The notes under the pieces are model-generated. The model had not been told where the DNA came from and did not search any database. It was given only the letters and a program-made list of their open reading frames with translations. 64,000 nt of DNA, taken from assembly GCA_964494085.1 (NCBI GenBank), contig CAZBQJ010000004.1:62001-126000 (forward strand). The letters run 5' to 3'. Every line of letters begins with the position of its first letter. Position 1 is the first letter of the stretch. Below are positions 17,255-24,687 of this stretch, one piece after another. A program made the translations under genes and the position numbers. This stretch comes from CAZBQJ01 sp964494085. GTDB taxonomy: Bacteria; Patescibacteriota; Gracilibacteria; UBA1369.

Positions 17255-17401
17255 TCATGTAGCGACCACAACCGAAGTTATAGCGACCGATGATAGATTA
17301 GCATTACCCATAATATAGACCTTAGAAAAGACTTTCTTTTCCAGTATCCATAAACGATGATCTTTGCTTGAATAAAGTTGCCAATATTCTTGCTCAATCA
17401 C
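17255..17401 (-). CDS. Possible 48-aa small protein
   Basis: GTG at 17401 is preceded by AAAGGAG at 11-base spacing and opens a 48-codon frame ending in TGA. The peptide starts VIEQEYWQLYSS and ends in a hydrophobic, Val/Ala-rich tail. It sits on a presumed transcript that starts near 17734 and ends at the terminator at 17118-17147. No family is recognised. The frame may be chance; its support is the ribosome-binding site and the bracketing promoter and terminator. Confidence 0.28.
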   Translation of the reverse strand: MIEQEYWQLYSSKDHRLWILEKKVFSKVYIMGNANLSSVAITSVVVAT

Positions 17402-17740
17402 AGAATGTCTCACTCCTTTCCTGGCTTGCGACAAGAAGGATATTTAACACCCTGATACTACTGACCGGATCAAGTTCAGTTCTTGTTTAGATCTTCCTGC
17501 GGGGCTTCCCGAGAACGAAATAAAAAAGGAACCATCCCTAATGAACGTCCCTGCCGACTCCTTGCGAAGTTATCAAAGCGAGTAAAGCCAGAAGCTTTAC
17601 TTTAACATTAGGTTTTCTTAGAGAACCTACCCATGATTAGTGAGGAGAAAAGTTTCAGGAAGGGCTGAAGGGCGTTTTCTACTTTCAGCCACTCAGCTCT
17701 TCCTAAAAACTTCTTATTACTGTTTTTCAAAGATCATATA
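17402..17740 (-). ncRNA. Candidate structured RNA / long leader, family unknown
   Basis: About 330 bases without a gene but with ordered hairpins on the minus strand. In order they are an imperfect stem near 17652-17705, a TAGGTT/AACCTA stem near 17605-17635, a perfect 8-bp stem AGTAAAGC/GCTTTACT at 17581-17601, a GCAA tetraloop stem (ACTTC/GGAGT) near 17557-17571, and a short G/C stem followed by TTTTTT at 17522-17551 that could act as a terminator or attenuator. Further stems (CGGG/CCCG, CTTG/CAAG) lie between that point and the small ORF. A consensus promoter sits just upstream (17741-17769). The family is not recognised; signature segments of tmRNA, RNase P RNA and SRP RNA were not found. 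Confidence 0.5.
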
Positions 17741-17769
17741 ATACTAAACCTAATAGACTAATATGTCAA
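17741..17769 (-). promoter_or_regulatory. Sigma-70-type promoter for the 17.7 kb RNA
   Basis: Minus-strand TTGACA (17764-17769), a 17-base spacer and TAGTAT (17741-17746). No gene start lies close downstream on this strand, so the promoter drives the structured region at 17.1-17.7 kb. Expected transcription start near 17734. Confidence 0.65.
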
Positions 17770-17804
17770 GGCATTAATCCCAGCTCTTTAAAATAGCAGT
17801 CTAT

Positions 17805-18782
17805 TTAGACTGGACCATCGTATACAACCTCCCATTTGTCTCCTAAACTCTGATTACCTTTCATATAATCCTCCATGTTCTCTGCCTGACCAATTGCAAT
17901 AATTGAATTATCCATAGTGACGAATTTCCCATTATCATCACGATACCAAACGAAGACGTGGCCAGCGCCGTCTCGAGGATTTTGAATGGCGCACATATTG
18001 GGGTTAAATCCATGTAAATAGGCCCAGAAATAGTTAATTGTGGCAAAGTCATCGCAATCGGCCCAGCCTGAACGTAAAGTAGTTACCGGATCACGAAATT
18101 GATCCCGGTCGCTTTTGTCATAGTCGTGATATCGTAAAACTAAGGAGATCAATTGCCCATAAATCTCCGGATCTGCTGGTAAAAGCTTAAATATTTCGAT
18201 CAATTCCTCGATTTTCATTATTTTTGAGAAACTGAAAAATGACTCGGCTACTTCTGGTGAATGCCCGATAGAGTTTCCGAGATGATTGTTTTGTAATTTA
18301 ACATAGTTTAGGAAATCGCTAATCAAAGGATTTGATTTAGATCTCTTCAAAAAGTCCATGAAAGTACTTAAATCACAGATCTGGACTTCATTATTATCCC
18401 GATCAGTGAATGTTTGTAATATTTCCAGGTTTTGATCTAAATACCCACCGTCTTTTTCAAATATCGTAATAGAATCGACCCAATTACCGCCCTCAATACG
18501 AGAGGTTTTTAGAGTTCGCTGAAAATCACGCCTAGCTGAATCAGACTGATAATCCGGGGAGTTCAAGTTGTAGTCCATTTCAATTTTAAGCATTTGGCCA
18601 ACTACTTCAAAAGCGCAACTGATCGGATTTAAGGCAATGATAACCCCCATTCCATCGGTAAAAGTAATTAGATAACTATCCGGATAATTATCCACGTAAC
18701 TGGTACTATCCATTGCTTTGATACTCTGAATATTTGGGCTTTTACTTAAAAGTGTACGTTGCCCATCCAAAGAATTAATCAA
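17805..18782 (-). CDS. Transglutaminase-like cysteine-protease-fold protein (frameshifted at 5' end)
   Basis: The C-terminal third has the transglutaminase-like Cys-His-Asp arrangement: Cys in RSGWADCDDFATINYF, His in DGAGHVFVWY and Asp in FVTMDNS. The first ~200 residues are an unrecognised alpha/beta region. TTG at 18782 is only the first permitted start in frame. The same frame stays open and codes plausible protein (KITAVDCQNYLQETL) back to 18971 with no ATG, GTG or TTG, and a Tat-like signal lies in another frame just before it. The intact gene was therefore probably longer and exported. Either a real frameshift has inactivated it or the sequence has an error. Function is unknown; a peptidase or amidase acting on cell-wall material is possible. 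Confidence 0.6.
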   Translation of the reverse strand: MINSLDGQRTLLSKSPNIQSIKAMDSTSYVDNYPDSYLITFTDGMGVIIALNPISCAFEVVGQMLKIEMDYNLNSPDYQSDSARRDFQRTLKTSRIEGGNWVDSITIFEKDGGYLDQNLEILQTFTDRDNNEVQICDLSTFMDFLKRSKSNPLISDFLNYVKLQNNHLGNSIGHSPEVAESFFSFSKIMKIEELIEIFKLLPADPEIYGQLISLVLRYHDYDKSDRDQFRDPVTTLRSGWADCDDFATINYFWAYLHGFNPNMCAIQNPRDGAGHVFVWYRDDNGKFVTMDNSIIAIGQAENMEDYMKGNQSLGDKWEVVYDGPV

Positions 18783-19075
18783 ACATTCTCCGATAATTTG
18801 CTTTTCTTCATCGTTAAACCGGAAAATATCGATGATATTTATCTTTACAGGAAGATTTTTGTCTAGAGTTTCTTGAAGATAATTTTGACAATCGACTGCA
18901 GTGATTTTTTCTTGATCTCTGAGATTGGCCTCCTTTAGATCCTGATCGGAAAATTGAATACCGTAACGGTTTCACAGGCCTCATTCAAGAGAGCCATCAT
19001 CCCGGTAACACCTAGAATACTTAAAAATTGACGACGACTTTGTTGATTAACTTTTTCAATTTCACCCGCTTTATT
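18783..19075 (-). pseudogene. Out-of-frame N-terminus (Tat-like signal) of the transglutaminase-like gene
   Basis: One minus-strand frame open over 18938-19075 reads KVNQQSRRQFLSILGVTG then MMALLNEA, a good twin-arginine signal (SRRQFL plus hydrophobic core). A second frame, open from 18971 downwards, continues into the 325-aa ORF. The two overlap at 18938-18971, where a single base change of length would join them. A GTG at the 5' end lies in the third frame, so a second indel or an unusual start is also needed. This fits a decayed gene, or assembly error. Confidence 0.5.
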
Positions 19076-19189
19076 TTAGAGAGGACCCTTCCTACCCAAA
19101 CCGAGAAGGTTTGTTTTGAGGTTATCTATTCTTCTAATGTTGTTTTTCTTTTCTGGCATACCAGATTTATAAAGTCTTTTGATCCATGC

Positions 19190-19198
19190 ATTATAACA
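19190..19198 (-). promoter_or_regulatory. Extended -10 promoter of the Tat/transglutaminase gene
   Basis: Minus-strand TGTTATAAT, a consensus -10 with the TG extension, lies about 115 bases before the Tat-like segment. Confidence 0.5.
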
Positions 19199-19375
19199 TG
19201 ACTATACCTATATTAGGATGAGTAATATAGAAACTTCAGGTCTTTTCGCCCAAAAAGATCCTATGGATTCGTTCCGTATCTATCACACACCCTCTGGAAA
19301 GACCGTCGGGCTGGATTGGATTTAAAATGGTGCTATATTATCGGAGCACAAGTGAATTTATTAATTTAGGGAAAT

Positions 19376-19963
19376 ATGAAAAAGGCTTTAGGGATTTTTA
19401 TCAGCTTATTGGTTTTCTCGCTGTCGTTGATGGTGGTTTACCTCAGCATGAGATCAGTTATGGCGGTAGGAGGATATTGTGCGGAAGGCGGAGCATACCA
19501 AATTGCTGTACATTGCCCGAAAGGAGTGACTTTTTTGATGCCTTTATCTATTTTTGCCATGACTATAGCGGGTCTGATTTATGCCGCTATCGTCAGTAGT
19601 ACTGAAAATAGTCCTCAATGGTACTTTTTTTTCTGGTCGGCTTTATTTGGATCTTTAGGTTGGAATTTCCTGGATTTTGCCATGCATCCTCCAGCAGGAA
19701 TGTCGGATGGCGGGGCGATTGGCTGGTGGGTCTGCGGAGTAATGTTTTTGCTGATGGCTGTAGTGCCATTGCTGATAATTATTTTTGGGGCAAGTAAATC
19801 CATCATGGGCGAAACTAGTGGAGGTTTTGGCTCCATCCTGTTTGGCAAGCAAAGTACTGGACCGGCAGTTGGAGTAGGTCAAAACACCCTGGTGGCGATA
19901 CACGGAATTGCCGTAGTAATAGGGTATTTTTTGGGAATATACCTTTTCTATTTATTGACTTAA
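19376..19963 (+). CDS. Hypothetical four-helix membrane protein
   Basis: A 195-residue protein with about four to five hydrophobic helices: residues ~4-27, ~50-72, an amphipathic/aromatic region near 82-100, ~115-140 and ~170-194. A Cys pair lies in the first external loop (GGYCAEGGAYQIAVHCPKG) and could form a disulfide. No family is recognised. It stands alone between the divergent Tat gene and convergent efp. Confidence 0.65.
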   Translation: MKKALGIFISLLVFSLSLMVVYLSMRSVMAVGGYCAEGGAYQIAVHCPKGVTFLMPLSIFAMTIAGLIYAAIVSSTENSPQWYFFFWSALFGSLGWNFLDFAMHPPAGMSDGGAIGWWVCGVMFLLMAVVPLLIIIFGASKSIMGETSGGFGSILFGKQSTGPAVGVGQNTLVAIHGIAVVIGYFLGIYLFYLLT

Positions 19964-19987
19964 AATGACTGGACGGAGAGGACTGGC

Positions 19988-20551
19988 CTATTGCTGTGAT
20001 CTTCCTACATATTCCCCGGTTTCAGTGTTGACGATTACTTCCTCACCTTCATTGATAAAAAGTGGCACATTGATGGAAATTCCTGTTTCCAATTTGGCAT
20101 GTTTGGTCCCGCCACCGGAGGTATCGCCTTTGACGCCAGGGGTGGTTTCGACGATACGGAGAACCATTTTCACGGGGATAACGACGGAAATAGGTTTATT
20201 TTCATAAAAAACTACATGCACCTCGGTATCGTCTTTGAGATAGAGTAGTGCGCCTTCGATTTGATCTGAAGGCAAGATGAATTGTTCATAAGTAGAATTA
20301 TCCATAAAGTGGCCTCCTTCAGCATCATGATACATATAGCTGCAGGTGCGATTTTCGATTTCAGCAAAGCTATAGGATTCTCCGGAGAGAAAGGTCTTTT
20401 CGAAAACAGCCCCAGTGATGAGGTTCTTCATTTTGGTACGCATGACAGGTTTGCGCTGTTGCTTGCGATTGAATTGATTCCAGACGACCAGGCAGGGTTG
20501 GTCTCCTATTTTGATAAGAGCTCCAGTTTTGATATCGGTAAGTGCACTCAT
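19988..20551 (-). CDS. efp: Elongation factor P with atypical loop
   Basis: EF-P rescues ribosomes stalled at proline runs. All three beta-barrel domains are present in 187 residues (KTGALIKIGDQP, ENRTCSYMYHDAEGG, TPGVKGDTSGGGTK). Gapless alignment from the Pro-x-x-Val strand shows that the loop normally reading KPGKGQAF is RKQQRKPV here, with Gln32 at the place of the modified Lys34 of E. coli. No known EF-P modification at that Lys could therefore occur. It is divergent from the MFS-like gene. Confidence 0.95.
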   Translation of the reverse strand: MSALTDIKTGALIKIGDQPCLVVWNQFNRKQQRKPVMRTKMKNLITGAVFEKTFLSGESYSFAEIENRTCSYMYHDAEGGHFMDNSTYEQFILPSDQIEGALLYLKDDTEVHVVFYENKPISVVIPVKMVLRIVETTPGVKGDTSGGGTKHAKLETGISINVPLFINEGEEVIVNTETGEYVGRSQQ

Positions 20552-20681
20552 AGGGATTTCATTAGTAAATCGGACACATTATATATAATAATAGTGTTTT
20601 GGCTAGCGCAGACAATGCCGGGGGATATTGGGCAGGTTTACGAAATGAGTGGTTTTCAACTCGCTAAGGTAAGCTGTTTTC

Positions 20682-20690
20682 TGCTATAAT
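20682..20690 (+). promoter_or_regulatory. Extended -10 promoter of the MFS-mgtA unit
   Basis: TGCTATAAT lies 21 bases before the ATG of the 197-aa gene, in AT-rich DNA and with no good -35 box. Confidence 0.55.
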
Positions 20691-20710
20691 AAGGGGAATT
20701 ACTTTATCTA

Positions 20711-21304
20711 GTGATGAAAATAAGAATAAATAAAACCATAGTCGTGCTGGTGATCTCCGATATTTTTATCCTGACCGGATTTGGTCTGATTGCGCCGATT
20801 TTTGCGATTTATGTCAATGATAGTATCGCCGGTGGTTCAATCTTTATGGCGGGTATAGCAAGTACGATATTTTTTGCCACCAAAAGTCTTGTGCAGTTGC
20901 CATTTTCCACCTATGTAGACAAACATGATAATAAACATTTACTGCTGCTGATCGGGACTTTATTGACTACGCTCACCCCCTTTATCTATATGTTAGCCAA
21001 GGACATTTCGATTATATTTTTGGCGCAGGTAATTTATGGGATTGGTGCAGGGCTTTCTTTCCCGACCTGGATGGGGATTTGGACTACTCACTTAGATAAA
21101 AAACAGGCGGCTTTCGAATGGAGTCTCTACTCGACCGCCGTCAGTATCGGTACCGGTACTTCAGCTGCAATCGGAGCGGCGGTCGCTGATTATTTGGGAT
21201 TTTATTATACCTTTCTAATGGTTGCCATGCTCTCTGTAACTGGCTTGGGAATATTATTTTGGCATAGCAAAGAATTGGCTAGAGAAGCCGATTTAGTCCA
21301 ATAG
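20711..21304 (+). CDS. Half-size MFS-type membrane protein
   Basis: Six hydrophobic helices in 197 residues, with the MFS loop 2-3 pattern (FSTYVDKHDNKHLLLLIGTLL) after helix 2. Full MFS transporters have 12 helices and about 400 residues, so this is one half. It ends cleanly and the following 70 bases contain no second half. It could be a natural dimerising half-transporter or a truncated gene. It precedes the Mg-type ATPase with a 72-base gap. Substrate unknown. Confidence 0.7.
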   Translation: MMKIRINKTIVVLVISDIFILTGFGLIAPIFAIYVNDSIAGGSIFMAGIASTIFFATKSLVQLPFSTYVDKHDNKHLLLLIGTLLTTLTPFIYMLAKDISIIFLAQVIYGIGAGLSFPTWMGIWTTHLDKKQAAFEWSLYSTAVSIGTGTSAAIGAAVADYLGFYYTFLMVAMLSVTGLGILFWHSKELAREADLVQ

Positions 21305-21376
21305 AGATACTATACAGTTTGGGAAGGCGAGAGTATTAAAAAAATTCAGACTGAAATTTAAAGATAAAAAATAAAA

Positions 21377-23914
21377 ATGATCGAAAGAACACTAAATGAA
21401 TGGGGTTTACTGAGCGTCAAGACAAACTTTCGGCAAATGGGAAGCTCTCCAAAGGGCTTAAGTAAGTCGGAAGCGAAGAGACGCCTGAAGCTCTATGGTA
21501 AAAACATTTTAGTGGAAGAAAAAAAGCATAGCTGGGTCTTTGATCTACTGGTTCATTTTAAAAATCCAATGGTGCTGACCCTGGTTTTTGCAGCTATTGT
21601 TTCCGGTGTTTTCGGAGAAAGGATAAATGCGGCGATTATTTTGGTAATTATTCTCTTCAGTACTTTTTTGAATTTTTTTCAGGAAAGAAAAGCAGGTGAC
21701 GCGGCCAAAAAGCTAAAAGAAGGAATGAAAACCCGTGTTACGGTAATCAGAGGGAAAAAACGTTTTGACATTGGTATTGAGGATGTTGTTCGGGGTGATC
21801 TGATTTTTCTAAGTGCCGGTGATCTGGTTCCGGCGGATGCTCGAGTGATTGAAGCAAAGGATTTTTTCGTCAATCAATCTTCGCTGACTGGTGAATCTTT
21901 TCCCGTAGAAAAGACCAATCTAATTTTGACCGCTAAAAAGACCGGTTTAGCGGAACTGGATAATATTGTGTTTTTCGGAACCAATGTGGTCAGCGGGACG
22001 GCTTTGGCTTTGGCTTTGAAAACTGATGCTGCCACCGAGTTTGGTAAAATTGTACATAATATCAGCCGCGCCGAAGAACAAACTGAATTTACCAGAGGAA
22101 TTAACCGCTTCAGTAATATGATCATGAGAATCACACTGATCATAGTATTGGTGATTTTTCTTTTAAATATCTTGTTGAAAAAGGATTTACTGAATTCATT
22201 TTTGTTTGCTATTGCCGTAGCGGTGGGGCTGACTCCCGAGCTGCTTCCGATGATATTATCTGTAAATATGAGTATAGGTTCGGTACGAATGGCAAAAAAG
22301 GGCGTAATTGTGAAAAAATTGGTGGCTATACCCAATTTCGGGAGCATGGACATTTTATGTACGGATAAAACAGGAACATTAACCAAAGATAAAATCGCTT
22401 TGGTTAAATACTGCGATATAGATGGGGTGGATTCTGAAGAAGTGCTGTTGCATGCTTATTTGAACAGTATTTACCAGACTGGAATTGTCAATCCAATGGA
22501 TAAAGCTGTGCAAAGTTTCAAAAAAGTGGTGACAACCGGCTATAAAAAAATTGATGAGATTCCTTTTGATTTTTTCCGCAAACGGATGAGCGTAGTGGTG
22601 GAAAAGTCCAAAAAGCGTGATTTGATCTGTAAAGGTGCTCCTGAAGAAATATTTAAAATATGTACGACATTTTGGAAGAATGGGAAAAGAGTAAAATTAA
22701 CCGATAAAAATCGGATAGCGGCGACAAAAGAATATTACCAATTGAGTAAAGATGGTTATAGAGTGTTGGCGATTGCCGATAAAATTGTTCTGGATGGACG
22801 GAAAGTCTATCGGGTAAAAGATGAAGAAGGACTGACTTTGCTGGGGTTTATAGCTTTTCTCGACCCGGCCAAAAAGGATGCAAAAAAGGTGGTAAAGGGA
22901 TTGGAAGCGGCTGGGGTAAAGATAAAAATTATTACCGGTGATAATGAATTGGTGACAAAAAGGATTTGTGCTGAATTGGACATTCCAATCCAGGGGATAA
23001 TGCTGGGCCAAGATATAGACGGGTTGACCGATGACGCCTTGAATGTGGCGGTAGAAAAAAACAATATTTTTGCCAGATTTTCACCCGATGAGAAGAATCG
23101 TGTGATTAGAGCGCTCCAAGCTGGTGGTCACGTGGTGGGCTACATGGGAGATGGGATAAATGACGCGCCATCATTAAAGACAGCTGATGTGGGTATTTCA
23201 GTAAGTAATGCGGTCGATGTAGCGAAAGAATCGGCAGACTTGATCTTAACTGAGAAAAGTCTACATGCCATTTTGGACGGCATACTGGAAGGGAGGAAGA
23301 CCTTTGCGAATTCCATGAAATATATCATGATGGGGGTCAGTTCCAATTTTGGAAATATGTTTAGTGTGGTGGGAGCGGTAGTTTGGTTGCCCTTTTTACC
23401 GATGCTTCCAATCCAGATTCTGCTGAATAACCTCTTATATGATATATCCCAGATAACCATTCCGGGAGACCGGGTAGATCCTGAAGATATCATTAGACCG
23501 AAGCGCTGGGATATGAAGTTTGTTCATCGGTTTATGGTGACATTTGGATTGATAAGTTCAATCTTTGACTTCATTACCTTTTATTTGCTCTATCAGGTTT
23601 ATGCGGTTAGTGAAGCAGGCTTTCAAACAGGCTGGTTTATCGAATCCTTGGCCACACAAACCCTGATCATACATATTATCAGAACTAGAAAGATTCCCTT
23701 TATACAGAGTCGCCCATCCAAAGGCCTGTTACTTTCTACATTAGCGATTGTTGTTATCGGATGGCTCCTACCGTTTACAGGCATGGGTAGATTTTTCGGA
23801 TTTGAGGTCTTATCGAACCCTATTCTTTATGCACTGATAGCAGTGGTGGCGGTTTATTTGATAACCGTAGAAATAGGAAAGAGAATGTTTTATAGATTTG
23901 TAGAAACGGACTAA
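21377..23914 (+). CDS. mgtA: Magnesium-importing P-type ATPase (MgtA type)
   Basis: An 845-residue P-type ATPase of the P3B group. The actuator motif is SSLTGESFPVEK, the phosphorylated Asp is Asp330 in DKTGT, and the hinge is GDGINDAPS. The membrane signature NNLLYDISQITIPGDRVD near the C-terminus is typical of MgtA/MgtB. The enzyme brings Mg2+ in at the expense of ATP. There is no HMA or CPC motif, so it is not a copper pump like the first ATPase. No Mg-responsive leader was seen upstream; only 72 bases separate it from the half MFS gene. Confidence 0.88.
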   Translation: MIERTLNEWGLLSVKTNFRQMGSSPKGLSKSEAKRRLKLYGKNILVEEKKHSWVFDLLVHFKNPMVLTLVFAAIVSGVFGERINAAIILVIILFSTFLNFFQERKAGDAAKKLKEGMKTRVTVIRGKKRFDIGIEDVVRGDLIFLSAGDLVPADARVIEAKDFFVNQSSLTGESFPVEKTNLILTAKKTGLAELDNIVFFGTNVVSGTALALALKTDAATEFGKIVHNISRAEEQTEFTRGINRFSNMIMRITLIIVLVIFLLNILLKKDLLNSFLFAIAVAVGLTPELLPMILSVNMSIGSVRMAKKGVIVKKLVAIPNFGSMDILCTDKTGTLTKDKIALVKYCDIDGVDSEEVLLHAYLNSIYQTGIVNPMDKAVQSFKKVVTTGYKKIDEIPFDFFRKRMSVVVEKSKKRDLICKGAPEEIFKICTTFWKNGKRVKLTDKNRIAATKEYYQLSKDGYRVLAIADKIVLDGRKVYRVKDEEGLTLLGFIAFLDPAKKDAKKVVKGLEAAGVKIKIITGDNELVTKRICAELDIPIQGIMLGQDIDGLTDDALNVAVEKNNIFARFSPDEKNRVIRALQAGGHVVGYMGDGINDAPSLKTADVGISVSNAVDVAKESADLILTEKSLHAILDGILEGRKTFANSMKYIMMGVSSNFGNMFSVVGAVVWLPFLPMLPIQILLNNLLYDISQITIPGDRVDPEDIIRPKRWDMKFVHRFMVTFGLISSIFDFITFYLLYQVYAVSEAGFQTGWFIESLATQTLIIHIIRTRKIPFIQSRPSKGLLLSTLAIVVIGWLLPFTGMGRFFGFEVLSNPILYALIAVVAVYLITVEIGKRMFYRFVETD

Positions 23915-24068
23915 AGCCGATAGTAATATTGACAAGGATGGGTTTTATCCTATAATAGATTTATAACTTGTCTTGCAGGATTTTGTTTTGAATTTATTCG
24001 AAGCATCTACTGATAAGGAGTTTGAGTTCTTTGACTTACGTTGTAGCAATTTTCTGAAAGGGGTGGAT

Positions 24069-24446
24069 ATGTTGCATAGATCGATGCCGATGGTGCTGAT
24101 CGTAGAGGATAACATCGACTTGCAGGAGCTCTATCGAATGGCAATGAGCCAGGATTTTGTGCTCCTGCAGGCCATGGATCTACTGGAAGCAGCTTGCCTC
24201 TATCAAGAGTTCAGGCATGACCTGTTCGCCTTGGTATTGGATGGATTTCTGGAAGGAGAAACGAGCCTGGCTTTTGCCAAGAAGGTTGTCGATGACCATT
24301 TTCAGGGTCTTCTGATCGCCAATTCAGACCACTATCGTCTGCAGGAGGCGCTGGTCGAGGCAGGATGCCATCATCGAAATATGTCCAAGGCAGACTTGCC
24401 TGAACTGCTGGTCAGCCTTGCCCAGGTTGGTGACAACCCGGTCTAA
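24069..24446 (+). CDS. Stand-alone response-regulator receiver domain
   Basis: A single receiver domain of about 125 residues with no output domain. The acidic pocket is VEDN, the phospho-acceptor Asp lies in FALVLDGF, and the conserved Lys may be that of MSKADL. ATG at 24069 is chosen because AAAGGGGTGG precedes it and the fold starts at MPMVLIVEDN; the longer frame from 23973 lacks a ribosome site. Local composition is more GC-rich than the neighbours and the gene ends in a very strong terminator, so it may be a recent arrival. No kinase lies nearby. Confidence 0.78.
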   Translation: MLHRSMPMVLIVEDNIDLQELYRMAMSQDFVLLQAMDLLEAACLYQEFRHDLFALVLDGFLEGETSLAFAKKVVDDHFQGLLIANSDHYRLQEALVEAGCHHRNMSKADLPELLVSLAQVGDNPV

Positions 24447-24454
24447 CTTGACCC

Positions 24455-24505
24455 GCTGAGTGGGAAGCTTGAGCACCAGCTCGCTTCCCACTCAGCTCGC
24501 TTTTT
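24455..24505 (+). terminator. Strong intrinsic terminator
   Basis: Perfect 14-bp stem (24455-24468 with 24483-24496), 14-base loop, then TCGCTTTTT. It ends the receiver gene. Confidence 0.88.
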
Positions 24506-24558
24506 CGCCCACTACAACGTAAGTTTTTCCAAAAATTATCATTTCCAAAAGAGTTTGC

Positions 24559-24586
24559 TTGACTTATGAAAGATTCCTTATATACT
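24559..24586 (+). promoter_or_regulatory. Promoter of the DEAD-box helicase gene
   Basis: TTGACT (24559-24564), 16-base spacer, TATACT (24581-24586). The predicted start near 24593 gives a ~95-base untranslated leader before the ATG at 24688, with no good Shine-Dalgarno just before that ATG. Confidence 0.65.
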
Positions 24587-24687
24587 TAACGCACTTAATT
24601 TTAGGAGTTTAGATTGCGCTAAGTATAGCTTTGGTTACTTACTTCGACTGCGATTTAAATCCAACAGCTATATAAAGCTATTTATCT

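Noticed and set aside
17441..17520. TPP riboswitch-like segment (minus-strand GAACTTGATCCGG)
   Set aside because: Nine of ten bases match a conserved TPP segment, but the CTGAGA motif and the pairing of the outer helix are missing and the local fold differs.
18930..18936. Shine-Dalgarno AAGGAGG within the frameshift area as the true start of the 17.8 kb gene
   Set aside because: No ATG, GTG or TTG follows in the right frame at usable distance.
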